Shown here piece by piece: positions 17,333 through 25,392 of a stretch of 64,000 bases of DNA. The notes under the pieces were generated by a model. It saw only the letters and a list, made by a program, of their open reading frames with translations, had not been told where the DNA came from and did not search any database. Origin of the DNA: Rickettsiales bacterium (lineage in GTDB: Bacteria; Pseudomonadota; Alphaproteobacteria; Rickettsiales; SXRF01). How positions within the stretch are numbered: position 1 is the stretch's first letter; each line of letters begins with the position of its first letter. The position numbers and the translations under genes were made by a program. Location: positions 1,550,001 to 1,614,000 of the forward strand of contig JAWKXN010000001.1 of assembly GCA_041396965.1 (NCBI GenBank), read 5' to 3'.

Positions 17333-17653
17333 CTAAAATGGGAGTTTCATACCGGCAGGCAGATTCATCCCCTTAGTAATAGCGTTCATTTTTTCAGATG
17401 ACTCATTATCCATTTTAGTCTTAGCGTCATTAAAGGCAGCGATTATTAAATCTTCCAGCATTTCTTTTTCATCCGGTTTAAGCAGACTTTCATCAATATT
17501 TACTTCCAGTAAATTACTGCGCCCATTAATTCGTACACTCACCATACCACCGCCAGAAGCACCATCCATCTCTGTAGCCTCTATTTCGGACTGTACGGCG
17601 GTCATCTTATTTTGCATTTCCTGCGCCTGCTTCATCATCTTCTGTAAATTCAT
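17333..17653 (-). CDS. YbaB/EbfC nucleoid-associated protein
   Basis: This 106-residue DNA-binding dimer is of the YbaB/EbfC family. The N-terminal NLQKMMKQAQEMQNKM helix, the central GGGMVSVRINGRSNLLEVNID strand region and the C-terminal MNLPAGMKLPF are all diagnostic. The start at 17653 follows TAGGAG. In most bacteria the gene is sandwiched between dnaX and recR; here that order is kept but a foreign-looking gene intervenes on the dnaX side. Confidence 0.95.
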   Translation of the reverse strand: MNLQKMMKQAQEMQNKMTAVQSEIEATEMDGASGGGMVSVRINGRSNLLEVNIDESLLKPDEKEMLEDLIIAAFNDAKTKMDNESSEKMNAITKGMNLPAGMKLPF

Positions 17654-17732
17654 ATTTTTCTCCTAGATTTGACTCTCTCATTGATAATCTGTACAGATAG
17701 ATTACTAGATGATTAAACAAATTATGCAACTT

Positions 17733-18923
17733 TTATTCTTGATAAAAAAACATATCCAACATTGCAACCCTATTATCCCATAAGTCCTTTTCTTCTTTAT
17801 CTTTAGGAGGCTTCGTATTCCACCAACAAGTATCTCTCACACGCTCTACAATTTCACTCCAATATCTATCATAATTCATGTTTGTCTTTTTTATACCAAA
17901 ATCCTTACACAATTCTTTCTGGTTCTTTCCATTTAGACAAATAAATTGATCAGGTCTTTTCATAGAAATCAAACGAGTAGCCGTACCAATCTTTGTATCA
18001 GATTTTGCACCAAATACTTTCTTAAATAACTCTAAATAATTATCATAATCTTCCTTAGTAACCGCACCTTTCAATGGTATTCTATCCAAAGCATCAGAAA
18101 TATAATCATTATTATTTTTTATCTCAGACATAAATCCACCCGCTCCTCTCATACCACCAAAACAACCGTACGACGTACCGTCACCCTTGTATGGCAATCC
18201 AGCTATTTTACACCTCCAAGACTCCCCTATATCTTTAAAATGCTTATTTTTATTAAATTTATCCTTTATCTCGGAAAGAAAACTAAGACGCATACTATAT
18301 TCCCTCTTATACTGAACTTTATCAATGTAGTCCTTGTAGTCCTTCCATAACATAGACATTACCACAGAGTCCATAGAAGCATGAGTTGCATTACCATCCC
18401 CATAATTTTCAGATAATTTACCCAACATTCCTTGTTTCATTTCCCATATATTTCTATACTTATCATAATACTCCTCCTCTACAGTCTTAGCATTTTTCCA
18501 GTATCCTTTCATCACAGATAGAGTTTGCTTCTTAATTCTATCGTCAGCGTTTTTTCTAGAAATCAACATCATTGCTTCAGCGTTTTTATTGAATAAGGCA
18601 GCTTTAGTTAAATTAGCACTTCCAATCAGTAACTCCCAATTATTTTCATCCCAAAAAATATAAATTTTAGGGTGAAAAACACCGGAAGTTTGTGATTCAA
18701 ACTTAACTTGCTTTGAATCGATAAACTTCTTAATCACATCAGGGTGTGTTTGATAAAAATGAGTACCTATAGTAGATTTTTTTATTTTCTGTCTATTCTT
18801 AAATAATTTTTCTAGCACATCATTATCGGATGCCCAAGCGACAGCAAAAGAAATATTAGAGTATTTATCTATTAAATCATAAAATGTCTTCACCAATTGT
18901 TTCTGTTCTGTTATCAATTTCAT
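17733..18923 (-). CDS. Phospholipase-D-fold protein with unidentified C-terminal domain
   Basis: The 396-residue protein has one visible PLD half-site, HPKIYIFWDENNWELLIGSANLTKAAL (about residues 83-109), which gives the HxK and GSAN elements of nuclease-like PLD domains. The C-terminal half (about 250-396, including GTATRLISMKRPDQFICLNGKNQKELCKDFGI and a Trp-rich end) is a second, conserved-looking domain that I cannot name. It might be a DNA nuclease or phage-defence protein. It interrupts the conserved dnaX-ybaB pair, and its Lys/Asn-rich composition differs from the neighbours, which suggests acquisition. Confidence 0.7.
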   Translation of the reverse strand: MKLITEQKQLVKTFYDLIDKYSNISFAVAWASDNDVLEKLFKNRQKIKKSTIGTHFYQTHPDVIKKFIDSKQVKFESQTSGVFHPKIYIFWDENNWELLIGSANLTKAALFNKNAEAMMLISRKNADDRIKKQTLSVMKGYWKNAKTVEEEYYDKYRNIWEMKQGMLGKLSENYGDGNATHASMDSVVMSMLWKDYKDYIDKVQYKREYSMRLSFLSEIKDKFNKNKHFKDIGESWRCKIAGLPYKGDGTSYGCFGGMRGAGGFMSEIKNNNDYISDALDRIPLKGAVTKEDYDNYLELFKKVFGAKSDTKIGTATRLISMKRPDQFICLNGKNQKELCKDFGIKKTNMNYDRYWSEIVERVRDTCWWNTKPPKDKEEKDLWDNRVAMLDMFFYQE

Positions 18924-19042
18924 TTTCTTCTCTACCCACGATTAAAATAAATGATAAAGGTCAATATTTTCTTCTACAGTTATTTAGTTCTTATTGTTTC
19001 ATCTCAGTCATTTTTATCATCACTATATTCTATAACATAAAA

Positions 19043-20728
19043 TCACCGCACATCAACTAGTTTAGCATCTGGGAATTCCTTTAACATACTCATAATCAGC
19101 GGGTGTGACTCCACCTCTTTAATTCGCTTTTCTTTTTCTGCTTTTTCCTGTTCACTAATGCTCAAACCTTTCGCCTTACTTACTATTATTATCTTCCATT
19201 TACGCCCTGTCCATTTCTCAAGGCAAGCGGCTATTCTTGCCACAAATTCCCGAGACAACTCATCGGATATTTTTAGTTTAATCTCACCATCAGTAAAATT
19301 TTCCAACCACACTTTATCACGAAGCTGGGTATATAGCAGCATCTCACGGTTTTCCTTAAACATCTCCACCGCCTGCCGAAAATTACTTATTTTCTGAACT
19401 TCCGGTGCTACAGTCTGCGTTTTGATTGCAACGTCCTCAATTAACGGCTGGTGATTTTTTTTTTCTACCTCCATATTACCTGAAGCCGGAATATCCGATT
19501 TTTCTATAGTTTTATCTATAGCCTCTATTTTATGAAGTTTTTTTTTATCAGCCCCCGCTGACAACTCATCATCTTTCATATCGCGGATAATTTCCGCTGG
19601 TGTAGGCATCTGCGCCGCGTAAACCACCCGAACTAACAACATTTCCAGCGCTGAAAGCGGAGACGGAGCGTTCTTCACCTCCCCTATTCCTTTCAAAAAC
19701 ATTTGCCATAAGCGAGTAAGTACCGGCATAGACAAAGACTCCGCCATTTTCCTTGCCATATTACGGTCATATTCCGAAAGCGACACATCAGAAAATATGT
19801 CAGGAGCTACTTTCACCCTAGTTATCAAGTGAATAAGCCGCAAAATATCCTGCGTTATCATCAGTGGGTCTAACCCTGCCTTGTACTGCTCCTCAATATC
19901 AGCGAGCGCGGACGGAGTGTCGCCAGAAAGCAATTTCTCAAGCAACCTAAAACCAGCGGAGTGATCCGCCGCGCCTATCATCTTGCGCACGGTTTCCGCT
20001 TTAATATCAACCTTACCATCATCTTCAGCGCTGCGGGCAATCGCCTGATCAAGCAGAGAAAGTGAGTCACGAACCGAGCCTTCAGCAGCGTCAGCGATAA
20101 GCTTCAACGCCTCTTCCTCAGCCTCCACTTCTTCCTTAACCAGAATATTAGCCAGATGCTTCTCCAACTCCTGAGAATTTATCCGCCTTAAATCAAACCT
20201 CTGGCAGCGAGATAAAATCGTAACCGGAATCTTGCGTGACTCTGTGGTCGCAAAAATAAACTTCACATGCGGCGGTGGCTCTTCCAGCGTTTTAAGCAAA
20301 GCGTTAAAAGCGTTGTTGGAAAGCATGTGAACTTCGTCAATGATATATATCTTATAGCGGGCTGTTGTTGGCAGATAACGCACCGTGTCAATTAACTCAC
20401 GAATCGCGTCAACACCAGTATGGCTCGCCGCGTCCATTTCCAGCACGTCAATATGCCGGTCTTCGGCGATCATCCGGCAATTAGAGCATACACCGCACGG
20501 CTTTATGGTAGCCCCACCCTTACCATCCTCACCGATACAATTAAGAGCGCGGGCGATTATCCTCGCTGTTGTGGTTTTACCAATACCACGAATGCCAGTA
20601 AGCAGAAAAGCATGAGCGATGCGTCTAGATTTTATAGCGTTAGATAATGTCCGCACCAACACTTCCTGACCAATCATATCATCGAAATTCGTCGGACGGT
20701 ATTTACGAGCTAAAACACGATATTCCAT
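19043..20728 (-). CDS. dnaX: DNA polymerase III subunit gamma/tau
   Basis: DnaX is the clamp-loader ATPase and organiser of the replicase. The 561-residue protein has Walker A GIRGIGKTTTARII, the zinc module CGVCSNCR with an upstream Cys, Walker B IIDEVHML (DEVH box), sensor 1 FIFATTESRKIP and the SRCQRFDLRR segment. Domain III and a short tau-type C-terminal domain with a charged linker follow. It directly follows the 4.5S RNA gene. Confidence 0.97.
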   Translation of the reverse strand: MEYRVLARKYRPTNFDDMIGQEVLVRTLSNAIKSRRIAHAFLLTGIRGIGKTTTARIIARALNCIGEDGKGGATIKPCGVCSNCRMIAEDRHIDVLEMDAASHTGVDAIRELIDTVRYLPTTARYKIYIIDEVHMLSNNAFNALLKTLEEPPPHVKFIFATTESRKIPVTILSRCQRFDLRRINSQELEKHLANILVKEEVEAEEEALKLIADAAEGSVRDSLSLLDQAIARSAEDDGKVDIKAETVRKMIGAADHSAGFRLLEKLLSGDTPSALADIEEQYKAGLDPLMITQDILRLIHLITRVKVAPDIFSDVSLSEYDRNMARKMAESLSMPVLTRLWQMFLKGIGEVKNAPSPLSALEMLLVRVVYAAQMPTPAEIIRDMKDDELSAGADKKKLHKIEAIDKTIEKSDIPASGNMEVEKKNHQPLIEDVAIKTQTVAPEVQKISNFRQAVEMFKENREMLLYTQLRDKVWLENFTDGEIKLKISDELSREFVARIAACLEKWTGRKWKIIIVSKAKGLSISEQEKAEKEKRIKEVESHPLIMSMLKEFPDAKLVDVR

Positions 20729-20761
20729 AAGGATTTAATACACAAAACTGAAACTGACCGC

Positions 20762-20797
20762 TAGAAACTAATCCTAATGACTAGCTATTAGTTTCTA
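20762..20797. terminator. 11-bp inverted repeat between the 4.5S RNA gene and dnaX
   Basis: TAGAAACTAAT (20762-20772) and ATTAGTTTCTA (20787-20797) are perfectly complementary around a 14-base loop. Placed just after the 3' end of the RNA gene on the minus strand it may end or process that transcript. No long T run follows, so intrinsic termination is uncertain. Confidence 0.4.
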
Positions 20798-20808
20798 ATC
20801 ACTAGTAT

Positions 20809-20900
20809 GCGCTGGTGGCGACCCGATGAGTATCCGCTACGGCTGCTTCTTCTCAGACCTGACCGAGTTCACGGGCACACCGCCCGCCACCAGCGAGCGC
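20809..20900 (-). ncRNA. ffs: 4.5S (signal recognition particle) RNA
   Basis: The minus strand holds GGTCAGGTC followed by AGAAGCAGCC and a closing GGGTCGCCACC, the universally conserved domain IV core of bacterial SRP RNA with its GGTCAG and AGCAGCC internal loops. The two ends (GCGCTCGCTGGTGGCG at the 5' side and CGCCACCAGCGC at the 3' side) pair to form the long hairpin. The RNA binds Ffh for cotranslational targeting. Exact ends are estimated from the pairing. Confidence 0.9.
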
Positions 20901-20946
20901 ATTATGTAACAGGAAATAACAGGTAGCAAGAGGTAAATTCCAAGCT

Positions 20947-22065
20947 TTATGCTGTTTTTTCTTTATTATCGCTAAAACCATCAATAATAGCGTATATTTT
21001 ATCCATAACCCGCAAAAACCTATTTGATTCCTCAATCAAAGTAATTGGCTTGAAAATTGAAATATCAAAAAATCGTTTCTCAAGGGGAATCCTTATAAGT
21101 AGCTTATCATCATAAAAAGCGCAGGAAGCATCCACAGCACCAAATGAGCCTGCTAATTTGTTTATATTCTCAATAAAACTATCGGTTATTAAACTACTCG
21201 CCTCTTTAGCGTCATTACTATATATTTGTATGTCACCAGCGAAAGGATGTTCAGTTATCTTACTTAGACCTTTAAGATCTTTGAAATATTTATCACTTAT
21301 TTTGTTAATTGCAACTACTGTATAACCTGATAGTTTCTCTTCTCTTGTAATTAAGATTAAAAATCCTGAGAATATTTTAGTAGAACCCACCCCCGCAATA
21401 CTTCCATAAGGGTTTTTGGAAACTGGATAGGATTTTAACGTTGCGTCAACAAACTGGATTTTATTATTTCTATACTCTCCTTCTACATAATCATTATCAA
21501 AACCAGAATCTATTATCTGCTTCTCATTTATACGGTTACCCAAGTGAGCACTATTCTTAGTGAAGAAAAATTCCCTTATTTTATCTTTTTTATAAAGAAA
21601 TCCCCTCCCAAAAAACTTTACGACAGCAGTATAAAGTTCTTGTTTAATCTTTCTTATATATTTTTCTACTAACTTGTTAGAGTAATAAATAGGAAGTAAC
21701 GCAGTAGTAATTAAAATAATAGCCCAAAATACTTTGACTCTAGGGTTCCCAGAATATTCAGCTACAACATAGCCTAATATAAAAAACACAGAAACAAGTA
21801 AGAATACCATTATCCAAAAATGGATACGCAAACCTTTCAATGTATCCACCCGCTGCCGTTCAAAATCCTCAAGCTTGGGCAATATCTCATCGTCATAATA
21901 TTTCTTGAATTTCTGGAACTTTTCAGATGACTCATCCATCTCATCATTATAATATTTTGGCGGATTTTCTATTCTCTCAATCCGTCCAAACAACATTATC
22001 TTCAAAAAAAATCTTATATTTCTAAATGTTAGAGAAACATACTCAAAAGGACTATCTAAAAACAT
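20947..22065 (-). CDS. DUF3137-like membrane protein
   Basis: The 372-residue protein has a cytoplasmic start, two adjacent membrane helices (about residues 102-123 and 133-152) and a soluble C-terminal domain. The segment DNDYVEGEYRNNKIQFVDATL resembles the conserved 'EGEYRG..i.f.Ea.L' core of DUF3137. The role of this family is unknown. It is located just upstream of the 4.5S RNA gene on the same strand and downstream of a small exported protein. Confidence 0.7.
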   Translation of the reverse strand: MFLDSPFEYVSLTFRNIRFFLKIMLFGRIERIENPPKYYNDEMDESSEKFQKFKKYYDDEILPKLEDFERQRVDTLKGLRIHFWIMVFLLVSVFFILGYVVAEYSGNPRVKVFWAIILITTALLPIYYSNKLVEKYIRKIKQELYTAVVKFFGRGFLYKKDKIREFFFTKNSAHLGNRINEKQIIDSGFDNDYVEGEYRNNKIQFVDATLKSYPVSKNPYGSIAGVGSTKIFSGFLILITREEKLSGYTVVAINKISDKYFKDLKGLSKITEHPFAGDIQIYSNDAKEASSLITDSFIENINKLAGSFGAVDASCAFYDDKLLIRIPLEKRFFDISIFKPITLIEESNRFLRVMDKIYAIIDGFSDNKEKTA

Positions 22066-22094
22066 CTCCCCTATTCCAGTAAAAACCGCAAAAA

Positions 22095-22550
22095 CTACTT
22101 AATAAAAATCCGTAATTCTTGATGGGTAACGTTATTTGACTTCATAATATCAATATTTATCCGGTCAATAGAAACCCCCATGCGGTTAAGCTCACCAACC
22201 ACAAGACGAAGATTGTAATTATATCTTCTATATTTTACACCCACATCGTCTTCATCAATAGGTATAACCGATTGAATATTATAAACAGCGTCCGGTTTTA
22301 CGCCAGCCACCATATCCACCACTTTTTTAAGAGCGGTCTGAAAATAAACCCGCCTTTTATTAAAACGCACGATCATTATCGCGTCTTTTGGGTCAAGCTC
22401 ACGACCCTCATCATAGCCTTCCACAACGGATGAGCGGTTTGTAAAATCCGTACCAGCGAAAGCCGGAGAATTAGCGGAACACATCAAACATACACTCATA
22501 GCCACTAAAACCGCGCGGAAACCCATCAACTTCTTAGCATCGCATGCCAT
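22095..22550 (-). CDS. Small exported protein of unknown function
   Basis: The ATG at 22550 is nine bases after AGGAG and is chosen over the ATG at 22559, which abuts that site. The protein begins MACDAKKLMGFRAVLVAMSVCLMCSANSPAFAGT, a signal peptide with a predicted Ala-x-Ala cut near residue 32. The mature region of about 120 residues has mixed alpha/beta pattern with paired RRYNYNLRLVVGEL and ends HQELRIFIK, resembling an OmpA-like or secretin-associated periplasmic fold only in length. I do not recognise it. Confidence 0.65.
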   Translation of the reverse strand: MACDAKKLMGFRAVLVAMSVCLMCSANSPAFAGTDFTNRSSVVEGYDEGRELDPKDAIMIVRFNKRRVYFQTALKKVVDMVAGVKPDAVYNIQSVIPIDEDDVGVKYRRYNYNLRLVVGELNRMGVSIDRINIDIMKSNNVTHQELRIFIK

Positions 22551-22789
22551 TATCAACATCTCCTGAAAAATATAAAAATATAAGTATAATAGTACAATAT
22601 TAACAGTTTGACAAAATCCCGCAAAGATTAAAGTAGCGCTATCGTCAAGTCAATAAGCGAATATTAAAACCTCTAAAAATATTTCGGGTAATATAAAGAA
22701 ATTACTTGTAATTTTCAACAAATTGGCTAAATTTCCGCCTCTTGGCGTAAAAAGACCACTTCGGCGGCTAATATCCGCTTTAAGAATAC

Positions 22790-22866
22790 GCACCCTTAGC
22801 TCAGCTGGATAGAGCATTTGACTACGAATCAAAAGGTCGGGCGTTCGAATCGCTCAGGGTGCGCCA
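22790..22866 (+). tRNA. tRNA-Arg (anticodon ACG), CCA encoded
   Basis: Acceptor GCACCCT (22790-22796) pairs with AGGGTGC (22856-22862), followed by discriminator G and CCA. The D arm is TAGCTCAGCTGGATAGAGCA. The anticodon stem TTTGA/TCAAA encloses CTACGAA (anticodon ACG, read as ICG) and the T arm has GTTCGAATC. The 3' half is the left attachment site of the mobile element; the recombinase reading frame runs into it. Confidence 0.97.
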
Positions 22867-24391
22867 TTCCTATTTTCCCCTGTTTTAATCCCTCGAAAGC
22901 CTTGAATGGCAAGGATAAATTAGGTGTTCGAAACCCCTCAATTCGGTCATAAATTAAACGGTCAGCAAAGACCAATTTTAGCACCAAACGCTTTAGTTCG
23001 AGCTTATCAGAAGCCCATAGTTTTTGCGGCTTTGACAGGAAGTTCATGGAGTGTTCGAACATTTTGTCAAAAGCATAGATAGGTTTGCCCGAATTTCGTG
23101 CTTTTTCTTGGCAAATGAGCTTTTCTTTTTCCAGTTTGGCAATGCGTTTTTCAAACGCCGCTATTGTCTCTGGACGGGTAGCATCAACAATACGATCCAG
23201 CAGTTGCTCAATTTGTTTGTCAATATTTGCCATTTCTTTCTTCGCTGTTTGCTTCATCTTTTCTCCTTGGGTCAGACGATGATTCCAAATGTCTTTGAAC
23301 ATAGCGTGCGCCACATCAAACAGTCCTTTGGTTGGCTGCACAGTAGCGAGTAGCTCTTCAAATTCACCTTCTATTTTTGCACGTGGAATAGATTTACGAT
23401 AATCCTTACAGGAACGGTTATGGCATAGATAATAAGCATAACTCTTTAACTGCCCCCTTGACCAGCAAGCCGTATAAGGTGTTCCGCATGAGCATACCAC
23501 TCCACCACGCAAGGGAAAGTCTCTACTTTGATCTTTACGGGCTGGAGCATGTACTTTCTTGCCACTCAGTTTATCTTCAATCTTCTTGAAGGTTTTTAGG
23601 TCTATGAGACCTTTATGCTTTCCTATCCGCAGAGGGATACCCCAAGAAGTGGCTTCTACCATTCCAGCATAGACTGGACGCGTTAGAATTTCAGTTACGC
23701 GTTGATTACGCACAATTCCCCTTTTATCTTTAGGAAACTCAGAAAAACTCTGAAAGAAACGCATGAGTTCAGCTTGACTGGCAAAACGGTTAGAGGCAAA
23801 TCCCTCCAAGCCTTCTTGAATAATACTAGCAAGTGGTTCATTGCGCACCAGCATTTTGCCATGCCCCTCTATTTTTTGATATTTATATCCAACTGGGCAT
23901 TGGAACACGTAGTACCCGTTAAGGACGCGAGCCTGCATGCGATTAAGGGTCTGTTCGGCATTTTTACGGCGTTGATGTTGTGATACTGTTGCTAAAATAT
24001 ATTCCTGTAACTCACTATCCGCGTCATCCCCAAATTCTAACGTGGGAGACTCCAACACTCCACCCGCCATAGAGATAGCAGCCCTAAGTTCTATATGTGA
24101 TTTTACTGACCGCGAAAGGCGAGACACGTCATCAATGATTACAACATGCGGGACTTTCTGTTGATGTAAAAAAGCAAGCATGGCATCCATGCCCGGACGT
24201 TTTGTTGTGCTACCTGATAAATCATCCTCAAAAGACGCTATCACATTGTAATGCTTAAATGAGGCGTATTCTCTACATCGCGTAAGCTGTGAGCTTAAGC
24301 CATTTCCGCGTTTAGTTTGAGCAATACTGGACACGCGAGCATATGTTACAGCGTTTTTGATGTTATGTTTTTCTGCGTCAAAAGATTTCAT
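22829..24391 (-). CDS. Large serine recombinase (integrase of the element)
   Basis: The 520-residue protein has an N-terminal resolvase domain (AVTYARVSS with the nucleophile Ser21 or Ser22; VIIDDVSRLSRSV), a central recombinase domain, a zinc ribbon (CSCGTPYTACWSRGQ ... YYLCHNRSC) and a coiled coil at about 370-425, the layout of phage-type serine integrases. The last twelve residues (MAHPERFERPTF) are read from the antisense of the tRNA-Arg gene, so the stop codon lies in the tRNA. It is translationally coupled (ATGA) to the broken small gene upstream. Confidence 0.92.
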   Translation of the reverse strand: MKSFDAEKHNIKNAVTYARVSSIAQTKRGNGLSSQLTRCREYASFKHYNVIASFEDDLSGSTTKRPGMDAMLAFLHQQKVPHVVIIDDVSRLSRSVKSHIELRAAISMAGGVLESPTLEFGDDADSELQEYILATVSQHQRRKNAEQTLNRMQARVLNGYYVFQCPVGYKYQKIEGHGKMLVRNEPLASIIQEGLEGFASNRFASQAELMRFFQSFSEFPKDKRGIVRNQRVTEILTRPVYAGMVEATSWGIPLRIGKHKGLIDLKTFKKIEDKLSGKKVHAPARKDQSRDFPLRGGVVCSCGTPYTACWSRGQLKSYAYYLCHNRSCKDYRKSIPRAKIEGEFEELLATVQPTKGLFDVAHAMFKDIWNHRLTQGEKMKQTAKKEMANIDKQIEQLLDRIVDATRPETIAAFEKRIAKLEKEKLICQEKARNSGKPIYAFDKMFEHSMNFLSKPQKLWASDKLELKRLVLKLVFADRLIYDRIEGFRTPNLSLPFKAFEGLKQGKIGMAHPERFERPTF

Positions 24392-24729
24392 GCTATCTCT
24401 CCTTCCTCTTGCTTTGAAGCTATATAAAAATCATCCTGTAATTGGCTATTTGATGATTCTAACGCATTTTTGGTTTCCATCTCAGAATGCAAGGTGTTTT
24501 CTATTAGTTTTCCACAAGCAATTTGTGTGGGTTCTACGCCAAATCCCGCATCAACAAAACACATCATGTAATCCCATAATATACGCAAGAATTCAGCATT
24601 ATCTTCTTCTGAAAGCCCTGAATCTGCTAATAACGTATCATATTTCTTGGCATCAAAAACAAGATTTAATGGTGCTTATTGACCTGTTTTACTTTCTTGT
24701 TCAAAAACCATTAGATTATCATTCATCAT
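24388..24729 (-). pseudogene. Small gene upstream of the recombinase, interrupted by an in-frame TAA
   Basis: An ATG at 24729 with an AAGGAA ribosome site starts MMNDNLMVFEQESKTGQ, then a TAA at 24676-24678. The same frame continues without further stops (APLNLVFDAKKYDTLLADSG ... ASKQEEGEIA) to a TGA that overlaps the recombinase ATG. The conserved context and coupling suggest one former gene of about 113 codons. The downstream part could still be made from an internal start (ATG at 24588). Function unknown; a recombination or copy-control helper would fit the position. Confidence 0.6.
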
Positions 24730-24852
24730 ATATTCCTTTTTACTCTATCATTCATGTTTTTTATGCATCCCATGTATTTATCCTACAGAGCATAAAGCCG
24801 AGTTCCCTACTATAAGTTAGTAGGTTATAAAAGATGCCCAACCAAAAATTTT

Positions 24853-25233
24853 CTATCTCTGGCGTGTTTTTTGTGGTGATTGTGCTTGGCGGTTTTCCAT
24901 AAATTGCTGCTTTTCTGCCCCTTGCTGAGGAGCTTGTTCAGGCAATTGTCTGTTGTTTTCACGCCGCAACTCACCCACACGATTGTATGCAGAGCGAGCT
25001 AATTCGGAGATACGCAGTAGATCATTTTGCGCAAATATGTTTGTATCCCTATAGTTGCCATCCTGATCCTGATAGGTTTTAGCAAGTGTTGTATTATAAT
25101 ATGCACCCTTTTCACCTTCATTTTTCCAGATTGTCGCTTTTAGGTTCGTATCGCGCAACGTATCTGCCGGCATGTTGGATTGTACGTGCTGTGGTATGTT
25201 ATTCGGTGTGTCATTTGTATTGTTATCGGTCAT
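24853..25233 (-). CDS. Conserved small element protein, disordered ends
   Basis: The 126-residue protein has an Asn/Gln-rich disordered N-terminus, a compact core (LKATIWKNEGEKGAYYNTTLAKTY then NIFAQNDLLRISELARSAYNRV) and a Gln/Arg-rich tail. The core pattern, beta strands followed by an amphipathic helix, is the kind seen in small proteins on alphaproteobacterial plasmids next to transfer genes, and may bind nucleic acid; this is not proven. It is transcribed away from the coupling-protein gene, with a 45-bp palindrome between them. Confidence 0.6.
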   Translation of the reverse strand: MTDNNTNDTPNNIPQHVQSNMPADTLRDTNLKATIWKNEGEKGAYYNTTLAKTYQDQDGNYRDTNIFAQNDLLRISELARSAYNRVGELRRENNRQLPEQAPQQGAEKQQFMENRQAQSPQKTRQR

Positions 25234-25287
25234 AAATTTACTCCTTTAGCTGATAAAAGAAGCTTCATTATACGGTTACTATTTTAG

Positions 25288-25332
25288 CCCATATGGGGGA
25301 TAAGAAATTTTTCCGCTTATCCCCCAGATGGG
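25288..25332. promoter_or_regulatory. 45-bp palindrome between divergent transfer genes
   Basis: CCCATATGGGGGATAAG (25288-25304) and CTTATCCCCCAGATGGG (25316-25332) are inverted copies with two mismatches around eleven bases. The right arm, read in reverse, is identical over 16 bases to 28051-28066. The site sits in the divergent promoter region, so an operator for an element-encoded regulator is likely. Confidence 0.6.
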
Positions 25333-25392
25333 AGTAATTGCACCTGCTAGACTTGAGCCATTGTCATAAAAATCAGTGGATAGAGGTCAGCA

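Noticed and set aside
24357..24815. 152-codon plus-strand frame over the recombinase start
   Set aside because: It is antisense to the recombinase start and the broken coupled gene, and its composition is that of a shadow.
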